Shown here: positions 1 to 6,154 of the stretch, in pieces
Position numbering within the stretch: position 1 is the stretch's first letter
Layout: the number at the start of each line of letters is the position of its first letter
Assembly (NCBI GenBank): GCA_002473385.1
Contig: DKTR01000024.1
Coordinates: forward strand, 1 to 10,495
Direction: 5' to 3'
Origin: Lachnospiraceae bacterium UBA7225
GTDB lineage: Bacteria; Bacillota; Clostridia; Lachnospirales; Lachnospiraceae
Length of the DNA: 10,495 nucleotides
Translations under genes and position numbers: made by a program
The notes under the pieces: model-generated
What the model was told of the DNA's origin: nothing
The model's database searches: none
Seen by the model: the letters and a program-made list of their open reading frames with translations, nothing else

Positions 1-8
1 AAAATCAT

Positions 9-593
9 TTATAAGTGGCCTAAGGCAAGAATATCGGTAATATACTCCAGAGGAACGGCTGCTATCAGACCAATACTCCTGTCACCATTCTGCATAGGAT
101 AGGCCGCGGCAACGCCAAACAATACCACTTCATTCCCGGCAGAGTCAACACCCACAGCCACTCTGTGTTCTCCCTGTAATAATGCTTCTATAAAAGGCTG
201 CGGATTGAGCGGATGTATAGGATCTCCATAAAGTGTCTCAAAATCTCCCCCGGCTGAACACAGTGCCAAATAATCAAAATTTCTGACCTGTGCCCTGTAA
301 GTAAGCTCCTCATATAGCTTCTCTTTAGCATGATCATCTGTTGAGACGACGGAAACAATGCCGGTGACCTGATCAAAACGCAATTTAATGACACTTTCAA
401 AATGTCTGGACATCTGTTCATTCATTCCGGACATATAAATTTTTCCAATTTCGTAAACCGCCTGTTTACTCTTCCGGCTCATATATATTCCAAGTATGCT
501 GAAAATAATAACACAAAAAAATGAAAGCCCAATAAAGCTGTATATCAGGAAACGCGTTGTATGATCCTTCTTTCTGCTGTTTTCCATTGACAT
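9..593 (-). CDS. Membrane-anchored sensory domain protein, probably truncated hybrid sensor kinase
   Basis: The 194-residue product has a charged cytoplasmic N-terminus, one strongly hydrophobic membrane segment at about residues 15-38, and an extracytoplasmic part of about 155 residues. That part contains stretches such as FDYLALCSAGGDFE, PFIEALLQGE and VLFGVAAAYPM, then LIAAVPLEYITDILAL near the end. From memory, this pattern belongs to the ligand-sensing region of Clostridial hybrid sensor histidine kinases, which go on to a second membrane segment, a kinase core and a receiver. Here a TAA at 9-11 ends the frame inside the sensory domain, so no kinase is encoded by this frame. The protein is either a nonsense-mutated kinase or a stand-alone sensor; the window ends 8 bases later and cannot decide. 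A GGGAGGAG ribosome site precedes the ATG at 593; the third residue (585-587) is also Met and gives more usual spacing. The start overlaps the stop of the upstream 36-codon frame. Confidence 0.7.
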   Translation of the reverse strand: MSMENSRKKDHTTRFLIYSFIGLSFFCVIIFSILGIYMSRKSKQAVYEIGKIYMSGMNEQMSRHFESVIKLRFDQVTGIVSVVSTDDHAKEKLYEELTYRAQVRNFDYLALCSAGGDFETLYGDPIHPLNPQPFIEALLQGEHRVAVGVDSAGNEVVLFGVAAAYPMQNGDRSIGLIAAVPLEYITDILALGHL

Positions 594-703
594 TACTCCT
601 CCCTGGATCTCTTTAAATCTTCAAGCTCCATTCCCATTTTCTGCCCTTTATACTTAGGGTCCGCATAGGAAACTGCCACATCCTCTAATACTTGATTTAT
701 CAT
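593..703 (-). CDS. Small 36-residue hypothetical protein, translationally coupled to the sensor gene
   Basis: An ATG at 701-703 opens a 36-codon frame that ends with TAA at 593-595. The last A of that stop is the first A of the downstream sensor ATG, a typical arrangement for coupled translation. An AGAGGAAG sequence sits about 5 bases upstream of the start. The product is soluble, highly charged, rich in Glu and Lys, and contains the stretch SYADPKYKGQKMGMELEDL. It has no membrane segment or signal peptide. I do not recognise a family. It could be a real small protein made with the sensor, a leader peptide that sets the sensor's translation, or the 3' remnant of an older gene. Support is the ribosome site, the one-base overlap and the codon-like composition. 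Confidence 0.5.
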   Translation of the reverse strand: MINQVLEDVAVSYADPKYKGQKMGMELEDLKRSREE

Positions 704-730
704 CTGACTTCCTCTATAGTGGTTCAAACG

Positions 731-744
731 TATAGCAGGCTATA
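731..744. repeat. Short perfect inverted repeat TATAGC-AG-GCTATA
   Basis: Two perfect 6-base arms are separated by 2 bases. The repeat lies 28 bases upstream of the small ORF start and abuts the next inverted repeat. It has no downstream T-run, so an operator is more likely than a terminator, but this is only inference. Confidence 0.4.
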
Positions 745-769
745 TGTAATCAATATATAGTATATTACA
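745..769. promoter_or_regulatory. Candidate operator, TGTAAT-N13-ATTACA
   Basis: Two 6-base arms, TGTAAT and ATTACA, face each other across an A/T-rich 13-base centre. The arrangement fits a dimeric DNA-binding protein and overlaps a plausible -10 element for the minus-strand sensor pair. It might be bound by the adjacent LysR-type regulator or by an unseen regulator. Chance is possible in such A/T-rich DNA. Confidence 0.3.
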
Positions 770-787
770 CTGCGCAAAATAAATCTA
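759..787 (-). promoter_or_regulatory. Candidate promoter for the small ORF-sensor pair
   Basis: On the minus strand TAGATT (782-787) and TATACT (759-764) are separated by 17 bases. The -10 matches five of six consensus positions, the -35 three of six. It would start transcription about 50 bases before the ATG at 703. The -10 lies inside the inverted repeat at 745-769, which would suit repression. Confidence 0.3.
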
Positions 788-796
788 CTGTATTAG

Positions 797-1711
797 TTAC
801 TTGTGCAGATTTTCCTGCGCAATTTTTATAAAATCTCTGGCATAGGATGGCAGATATGCACCCCTCCGGTAAGCGATGGTAAGCGTGCCGAACGCGCCAC
901 CGTCGCCAACAGAAAAGCAGGCAGGCGGACGATCAAATTTCATGCTCTTCACATAGTTTTCCGGTATCAGGCAGGCTCCCATCCCCTGATACGCCAGCAG
1001 CGCACATGCCTGTGAGTTTCTGGTATGAAAAGGAACCGGCGGCTCTATTTCATATTTTTCAAATAATTCCAGCGCAATCCGTCCGGTTGTCTGATCCGGG
1101 AAATGAAGGATAAACGGCTCATTTTCCAAAAGCTTCAGGTCGATCCACGGATATCTGCATCCCTCCCGCTCTTTTCCCTGGTAAGCCAGTGGATGATCCG
1201 GGGAGAGCATCAGCAGAACTTCCTCATCCATAAGAACCTCATAAACAAGATTCGGATGGGGATGTGCCTCATTAAACACGGCAAAATCAAGCTGATCATC
1301 CAAAAGCAGCCGCTCCTGGATCGCATACGTTTCTTCCAGAAAATTTACTTTCACTCCCGGATACTTTTCATGAAATACAGGGAGGATATCAGGCACCATA
1401 CAGGAACTTCTCATCAGCGGAAATGCAATATTCAATTCTCCTTCCCGGCACGCCTGAAGATCCAGCAGTTCTTTTTCCCAGTCCTGGTTTAGCTCCAGCA
1501 TTTTTCTGGCATATTCCATATAACGCCTTCCCAGGTAAGTGGGAGTGTAGCAATTCCCACTTCTGCTGAACAATTTTCCATCCAGATCCCGTTCCAGCTT
1601 CTGAAGATATTTGCTCAGTGTAGGCTGAGAAATATACAATTCCTGTGCAGCTCTTGTCAGATTCCGGTGTTTTGCAATGCACATGATATAATTCAATTCC
1701 TGTATGTTCAT
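797..1711 (-). CDS. LysR-family transcriptional regulator
   Basis: The 304-residue length is typical of LysR regulators. The N-terminal winged helix-turn-helix is clear: residues 18-40 contain LTRAAQELYISQP followed by TLSKYLQKLE, the classic LysR recognition-helix pattern. A linker helix (about 61-89) leads into the two-lobed effector domain from residue 91 (GELNIAFPL), which has the usual features DFAVFNEAHP, EEVLLMLSPDHPLA and GMGACLIPENYV. The start is supported by AAGGAG six bases upstream. The gene diverges from the purine permease-adenine deaminase operon across 137 bases, the usual layout for a LysR regulator and its target. The likely role is therefore control of purine uptake and salvage, possibly with self-regulation. 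The effector cannot be read from the sequence; a purine or purine metabolite is a guess from context. No hairpin terminator is seen downstream. Confidence 0.93.
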   Translation of the reverse strand: MNIQELNYIMCIAKHRNLTRAAQELYISQPTLSKYLQKLERDLDGKLFSRSGNCYTPTYLGRRYMEYARKMLELNQDWEKELLDLQACREGELNIAFPLMRSSCMVPDILPVFHEKYPGVKVNFLEETYAIQERLLLDDQLDFAVFNEAHPHPNLVYEVLMDEEVLLMLSPDHPLAYQGKEREGCRYPWIDLKLLENEPFILHFPDQTTGRIALELFEKYEIEPPVPFHTRNSQACALLAYQGMGACLIPENYVKSMKFDRPPACFSVGDGGAFGTLTIAYRRGAYLPSYARDFIKIAQENLHK

Positions 1712-1737
1712 CTCTTTCTCCTTCCGCGCTTTTCAAC

Positions 1738-1765
1738 TATGAACAAATGGAATACTTTTTATGAA
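1738..1765. promoter_or_regulatory. Candidate LysR binding region in the divergent intergenic space
   Basis: TATGAA occurs at 1738-1743 and again at 1760-1765, 22 bases apart or about two helical turns, inside an A/T-rich stretch upstream of the permease promoter. TTCA at 1732-1735 and TGAA at 1740-1743 also form a small inverted pair. LysR tetramers commonly bind spaced sites in such divergent regions. The exact site is not certain. Confidence 0.3.
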
Positions 1766-1775
1766 TAATAGAAAT

Positions 1776-1804
1776 TAGACTTTTTTTTCTTACCATCATA
1801 CAAT
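1776..1804 (+). promoter_or_regulatory. Candidate promoter of the purine permease-adenine deaminase operon
   Basis: TAGACT (1776-1781) and TACAAT (1799-1804) are separated by 17 bases. The -10 matches five of six consensus positions and the -35 four of six. Transcription would start near 1811, leaving a leader of about 38 bases, too short for a purine riboswitch. The candidate LysR sites lie just upstream. Confidence 0.5.
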
Positions 1805-1848
1805 AAAAGACATAAAGAATCAACTTCACAAATGAAAAGGAGAACAAA

Positions 1849-3156
1849 ATGAAACAATTTCTTGAAAAACAGTTTAAGCTGTCCCAATTCCACACAAATG
1901 TTAAGACGGAATTTCTTGCCGGACTGACCACGTTTGTTACAATGGCATATGTTCTGGCAACTGTCCCTAATATCTTAGGCGGAGCCGGACTGGACAAACA
2001 CGTTATGCTTACTGCTATGGTAATGCTGATCATTCTCACAAGCTGTGCAATGGCATTCTACACGAATCGTCCCTTCGCACTGGCTCCCGGTCTGGGAAGC
2101 GTAGGGATCGTGGCTTCGATGATCGCCAACGAAGGGATCTCCGCACCTGTTGCCGCCGGAGTTATCTTCTGGAGCGGTATCCTGTTTATCTTAATTTCTT
2201 TTCTGGGATTGAGAGAAGCTGTTGTCCGTGTCATCCCCGTGAGTCTGAAGCAGGCTGTCAGCGCAGGTATCGGTCTTTTTATCGCCCTTCTGGGAGCAAA
2301 AAGCTGTGGTCTTATCGTTGCAAACGCAGATAAAAATACGCTGGCTTTCGGTAAGCTGAATTCTGCATCTGTCATTGTCTGTGTTATCGGATTTATCATT
2401 CTGCTTATCATGAAAGCAAGAAATGTAGCAGGCGGAATGATTCTTACAATCCTGCTGACAACACTGATCGGAATTCCGTTTGGCGTAACAAAGCTCCCTG
2501 AAAGTATTGTATCTCTTCCTGCCAATATCGGTACACAGTTTATGAAAGTAGATTTTCCGGGTGCTCTTAATTTCGCCTACATACCGTTTTTGATTGCTCT
2601 TTTTGTCCCAGACTTTTTTTCAACCTTCGGGACTGTTCTCGGTGTAGGTGCAAAAGCGGGATACCTGGACAAAGACGGAAACCTGCCCGGTATAGACCGC
2701 TGCTTTAAAGTGGATGCAATCGCCACCAGCTTTGGCGCTCTGTTCGGAATGCCCAGTATGACCACTTACCTGGAATCCTCCGCCGGGGTAGAAGCGGGCG
2801 GAAAAACAGGACTTACCGTTGTATTTACCAGTCTCTTCTTTGCACTGGCTCTGTTTTTCGCTCCTGTTGCACTGATCATTCCTTCTGCTGCAACAGCACC
2901 GGTCCTTATTTACATCGGTATCAATATGTTGAGCAGTATGAAAAATATTAATTACTCGGATATCACAGAATATATTCCGGCGTTTGTCTGTGTTACCTTT
3001 ACCATCTTTGCAAACAATATCGCAAATGGTATCTGCGCAGCGCTTCCGGTATATCTGATTCTGAAGATTGCTACCGGTAAGAGAAAAGAAATCTCTCCGG
3101 TTATGTATGTACTTGTAGCTGTATGTATGCTGTATTTCTATAGTATCATCCGGTAA
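1849..3156 (+). CDS. AzgA-like NCS2 purine permease, probably adenine
   Basis: The 435-residue protein is almost wholly hydrophobic, with about 12-14 membrane segments, and belongs to the AzgA/PbuG branch of the NCS2 nucleobase transporters. Diagnostic pieces are GLTTFVTMAYVLATVPNIL (about 25-43), NRPFALAPGLG (73-83), the TM8 motif PDFFSTFGTVLGV (254-266) and the TM10 motif MTTYLESSAGVEAGGKTGLT (304-323). Glu309 of the TM10 motif and Asp255 of TM8 are kept. The second acidic residue of the usual DxFDT motif is Ser258, and the usual Asn after the APGxG motif is replaced (GSVG), so specificity may differ from PbuG or PurP. AGGAG precedes the ATG by 8 bases. An adenine deaminase gene follows after 15 bases, which argues for adenine import by proton symport. 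It is a member of the purine uptake family with high confidence; the substrate is inferred. Confidence 0.92.
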   Translation: MKQFLEKQFKLSQFHTNVKTEFLAGLTTFVTMAYVLATVPNILGGAGLDKHVMLTAMVMLIILTSCAMAFYTNRPFALAPGLGSVGIVASMIANEGISAPVAAGVIFWSGILFILISFLGLREAVVRVIPVSLKQAVSAGIGLFIALLGAKSCGLIVANADKNTLAFGKLNSASVIVCVIGFIILLIMKARNVAGGMILTILLTTLIGIPFGVTKLPESIVSLPANIGTQFMKVDFPGALNFAYIPFLIALFVPDFFSTFGTVLGVGAKAGYLDKDGNLPGIDRCFKVDAIATSFGALFGMPSMTTYLESSAGVEAGGKTGLTVVFTSLFFALALFFAPVALIIPSAATAPVLIYIGINMLSSMKNINYSDITEYIPAFVCVTFTIFANNIANGICAALPVYLILKIATGKRKEISPVMYVLVAVCMLYFYSIIR

Positions 3157-3171
3157 GGAAAGGCCTCCCCT

Positions 3172-4917
3172 ATGGAAAATACTTCTCTATTGATAAAAAA
3201 CGCCCTGGTATTTAACTCTTACCTGAAGCGTTTTATTCCAGGCGATGTATATGTGCAAAAAGAAAAATTTTATTATATAGACAGAGAACATTCAGACTGC
3301 CTGCATCCGGAAAAGATTCTGGATGCCCGGGGACTCTATATGCTGCCGGGACTGGTGGACATTCATATGCACATTGAAAGCTCCATGATGACTCCCGGAC
3401 CCTTCGGACGCTGTCTGGCAGGCCACGGAGTGACAACGATAGTCTCCGAGCCCCATGAAATGGCAAATGTAAAAGGAATCCGCGGTATTCTGGAAATGAT
3501 CCAGGCCGGAGAGGAATCTCCTATTGATATCTATTACGGTATCCCAAGCAGCGTCCCCTCCACCAGCCAGTCCCTGGAAACTACCGGAGGAATCATCGAC
3601 TGTCAGGCTATGAAACACCTGCTGGCAGAAAAGGATATTGTCTGCGTGGGGGAGATCATGAATTACCGCCAGATTATCCGCGAGAATTCCCTGGAAATCA
3701 CCAAATTTCTGGATTATCTGAGACAGGAACATCCCGGTTACGTGATTGAAGGGCACTGTCCCTCCCTTGTAGGTCTTGAACTGGCCAAATTTCTTTATCT
3801 GGGAATTGATGCTGATCACACCGAGCACACGCTGGAAGAAGTCAGACAGCGGATAGAAAACGGCATGTTCATGGAACTGCAGGAGAAAATGCTGAAAAAA
3901 GAGGTTCTGGATTATATCCGGGAGAACCACCTCTATGAATACTGCGGATTTGTCACAGACGACACCATGGCTGATACGCTCTATCAGGAAGGACATCTGA
4001 ACAAGGTTGTAGAAAAAGCAATTGCAAAAGGGTTTCCTGCCGAGCAGGCGATTTATTGTGCCACCTATACTCCCAGCCGCCGGATGCACCTGTACGACAG
4101 AGGCGTAATTGCTCCCGGTAAACTGGCTGACTTTATGCTTGTAAAAGATCCGGCACACCTTACACCGGAATTGGTATACAAAAACGGGCAGGAAATATTT
4201 AACCGTCAGAAGCAGTCTTTCGTCCACAGGCAGGATGTATTTCCTTCTGATTTTTATCAAAGCATCCGGCTTGCCGAACTGACAGACGAAGATTTCCGGA
4301 TGCCGCTCTCCCGTTTTACCGGAAATGAAACCTTTGCATCATCCGCTCCTTCCCAGGTAACTGTCCGTGTCATCGAAGTGCAGCCGGACTGCACCCAGAC
4401 GCTGGAAAAGCATGTGACCATGCCTGTACGGAACGGTTATATTGACTGGAAAGGAAGCGGCTGTCTCCTGGCCATGGTGCTGGAGAGGCACGGGAAAAAT
4501 GGAAATATTGGTTACGGTTTCCTCACAGGGGCATTTCTCAAAAAAGGAACTGCCGCCACCACCTATTTCCATGACCACCACAATTTATTTGTAGCCGGGG
4601 ACAATGAAGCAGATATGAAGCTCGCCGTTTCAAGAATCCAGAAAATGCAGGGTGGATTCCTTACCGTACAAAATGGTGAAATTCTCTCCCAGCTTCCCCT
4701 TCCTGTCTGCGGAATCCTTTCTGACCGATCCGTAGAAGAAATTGGAACCGAATTACACAAAATACGAAAAAGCCTGATCAGGCTGGGTTACCAGCACTCT
4801 AACCCCATTATGTCACTGGGTACGCTTGGACTGCCTGTAAGCCCGGCATTGAAGCTGACCGATAAAGGACTGGTGGATGTTAAAAAAAGTGCTATTGTGG
4901 ACTTAATTGTGCAATAA
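3172..4917 (+). CDS. ade: Adenine deaminase
   Basis: The 581-residue amidohydrolase converts adenine to hypoxanthine and ammonia in the cytoplasm, feeding purine salvage or nitrogen supply. The metal-centre motifs appear in family order: HMH (65-67) in GLVDIHMHIESSMM, SEPHEMANV (92-100), GEIMN with Glu161, EGHCP with His195, DADHTEHT around His216, and TDD (262-264). The C-terminal domain typical of bacterial Ade is complete: GNIGYGFLTGAFLKKG, TTYFHDHHNLFVAGDN, LPLPVCGILSD and the final KLTDKGLVDVKK. Length and ends match the family, so the gene appears intact. GGAAAGG lies 8 bases before the ATG. The gene follows the permease by 15 bases and is almost certainly co-transcribed, giving an import-and-deaminate unit. 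Small departures from better-known enzymes, such as GHCP where GHAP is usual, look like ordinary subfamily variation. Confidence 0.95.
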   Translation: MENTSLLIKNALVFNSYLKRFIPGDVYVQKEKFYYIDREHSDCLHPEKILDARGLYMLPGLVDIHMHIESSMMTPGPFGRCLAGHGVTTIVSEPHEMANVKGIRGILEMIQAGEESPIDIYYGIPSSVPSTSQSLETTGGIIDCQAMKHLLAEKDIVCVGEIMNYRQIIRENSLEITKFLDYLRQEHPGYVIEGHCPSLVGLELAKFLYLGIDADHTEHTLEEVRQRIENGMFMELQEKMLKKEVLDYIRENHLYEYCGFVTDDTMADTLYQEGHLNKVVEKAIAKGFPAEQAIYCATYTPSRRMHLYDRGVIAPGKLADFMLVKDPAHLTPELVYKNGQEIFNRQKQSFVHRQDVFPSDFYQSIRLAELTDEDFRMPLSRFTGNETFASSAPSQVTVRVIEVQPDCTQTLEKHVTMPVRNGYIDWKGSGCLLAMVLERHGKNGNIGYGFLTGAFLKKGTAATTYFHDHHNLFVAGDNEADMKLAVSRIQKMQGGFLTVQNGEILSQLPLPVCGILSDRSVEEIGTELHKIRKSLIRLGYQHSNPIMSLGTLGLPVSPALKLTDKGLVDVKKSAIVDLIVQ

Positions 4918-4925
4918 AAGGAGAA

Positions 4926-4950
4926 GGGGGGATTTGCATAACATCCCCCC
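4926..4950. terminator. GC-rich hairpin between convergent genes, likely terminator
   Basis: GGGGGGAT (4926-4933) pairs perfectly with ATCCCCCC (4943-4950) around a 9-base loop. It starts 8 bases after the adenine deaminase stop and lies about 47 bases beyond the end of the opposing aldo-keto reductase gene. Read on the minus strand the stem is followed by TTCTCCTTTTATT, a fair T-rich tail; on the plus strand the tail is CAAAAACAC, so termination there would be weak or Rho-dependent. Probably it mainly ends the minus-strand transcript and blocks read-through both ways. Confidence 0.6.
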
Positions 4951-4997
4951 CAAAAACACGGCTTCTGCAAAAATATGAAGTAATTCAGAATTTTGTT

Positions 4998-6002
4998 CTA
5001 TGCGCGTCCACAGATCTCTTCGATTCTCCGGATTTCTTCTTCTGTAAATGCCGTATTTTCCACTATACAAATATTCTCAAGAATCTGCTCCGGTCTGGAT
5101 GCTCCGATCAGAACAGAGCATACCCCATTATCCTTTAAAATCCAGGACAACGCCATCTGGGCCAGAGATTGTCCACGTTCCTTTGCCATAGTGTTCAGTC
5201 TTCCGATCCGGTTTAAGCACTCCTCCGTCAGGGCATCCGCTTTAAGGAAACGGTGATCTCTGGCAATCCGGCTGTCCTCCGGAATACCGTGCAGGTACTT
5301 ATCAGTCAGAAGCCCCTGCGCCAGCGGACTGAAGGCAATGATTCCCATGCCAATCTCCCTGCAGCATTGTTTCACCCCGTCCTCCTCGATGGTGCGGTCA
5401 AAAATGGAATATTTTCTCTGATTGACAATCAGCGGACAATGAAGCTCCTTCATAATGGCTGCCGCTTTTCTTGTATACTCCTCATTGTAGTTGGAAATTC
5501 CCGCATAGAGAGCTTTTCCACTTCTTACAATAGACGCAAGCGCCTCCATGGTTTCTTCCAGAGGCGTCTCCGGATCCATGCGGTGATGATAAAAAATATC
5601 CACATATTCAAGGCCGAGACGCTTCAGACTCTGATCCACACTTGCAGTCAGATATTTTTTGCTGCCCCAGTCACCGTAAGGTCCGGGCCACATATCGTAA
5701 CCAGCTTTTGAAGTAATTACAAGCTCGTCGCGATACGGCCGGAAGTCCTCCCGCAGGATCCGTCCCGCGTTTTCTTCTGCGCTTCCGTATACCGGACCGT
5801 AGTTATTTGCAAGGTCAAATTGGGTGATTCCCACATCAAAAGCAGTGCGGCACATGGCTTTCATCGTGTCATAATTATCCTTACTTCCGAAATTATGCCA
5901 GAACCCCAGCGATACGGCCGGGAATTTCAGACCGCTTTTTCCAACCCGGTTATATACCATTTTTTCATAACGTTTTTCACTTGCCACATATACATCTGCC
6001 AT
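4998..6002 (-). CDS. gpr: Aldo-keto reductase, YghZ/Gpr type (L-glyceraldehyde 3-phosphate reductase-like)
   Basis: The 334-residue NADPH-dependent aldo-keto reductase closely resembles E. coli YghZ (AKR14), which reduces L-glyceraldehyde 3-phosphate and methylglyoxal. Shared stretches include KSGLKFPAVSLGFWHNFG, FDLANNYGPVYGSAEEN, TSKAGYDMWPGPYGDWGSKK, GLEYVDIFYHHRMD, AFSPLAQGLLTDKYL and VLIGASRPEQ. The catalytic tetrad is present as Asp63, Tyr68, Lys99 and His140, and the C-terminal SVLIGASR segment is the cofactor phosphate-binding region. I place the start at the ATG at 6002 because AGGAG then lies 7 bases upstream; the in-frame ATG at 6008 is almost on top of that ribosome site. It lies 152 bases downstream of lacZ on the same strand, with its own candidate promoter, so it need not be part of the lactose unit. 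A detoxification or stress role is inferred from the family. Confidence 0.9.
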   Translation of the reverse strand: MADVYVASEKRYEKMVYNRVGKSGLKFPAVSLGFWHNFGSKDNYDTMKAMCRTAFDVGITQFDLANNYGPVYGSAEENAGRILREDFRPYRDELVITSKAGYDMWPGPYGDWGSKKYLTASVDQSLKRLGLEYVDIFYHHRMDPETPLEETMEALASIVRSGKALYAGISNYNEEYTRKAAAIMKELHCPLIVNQRKYSIFDRTIEEDGVKQCCREIGMGIIAFSPLAQGLLTDKYLHGIPEDSRIARDHRFLKADALTEECLNRIGRLNTMAKERGQSLAQMALSWILKDNGVCSVLIGASRPEQILENICIVENTAFTEEEIRRIEEICGRA

Positions 6003-6023
6003 TTGCATTCTCCTTTTTTATAG

Positions 6024-6052
6024 ATTATATGCAACTATTTTCTTCATGCCGT
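6024..6052 (-). promoter_or_regulatory. Candidate promoter of the aldo-keto reductase gene
   Basis: A perfect TATAAT lies at 6024-6029 on the minus strand, with a poor -35 (ACGGCA, 6047-6052) at 17-base spacing. The start point would fall close to the ribosome site, giving a leader of only about 15 bases. The rest of the 6003-6154 gap holds an imperfect hairpin at 6065-6086 (CCG and GCTTC arms with a 3-base bulge) and no other clear signal. Confidence 0.35.
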
Positions 6053-6154
6053 ATTCTCTCCGATCCGGCTTCCCAGAAGCATCCGGAATATCATTTCTGC
6101 CTGCCAGGGATGTTTATTACAACCCCTTTCACAAAATAAATTAAAAATATTCTG

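Noticed and set aside
1781..1788. T-run between regulator and permease as a terminator tail
   Set aside because: No stable stem precedes it and it falls in the spacer of the likely permease promoter.
1805..1848. Purine riboswitch ahead of the permease
   Set aside because: The leader is too short and lacks the three-way-junction elements of the purine aptamer.
3292..4260. Long minus-strand open frame of 322 codons opposite adenine deaminase
   Set aside because: It lies wholly antisense to a well-conserved enzyme, has no recognisable domain, and is explained by codon bias of the real gene.
6003..6008. Upstream ATG for the aldo-keto reductase
   Set aside because: It lies one base from the ribosome site; the ATG at 6002 has proper 7-base spacing.
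6065..6086. Hairpin between lacZ and the aldo-keto reductase gene as a terminator
   Set aside because: The stem has a 3-base bulge and no T-run follows on the minus strand; it is noted only as a possible structure.
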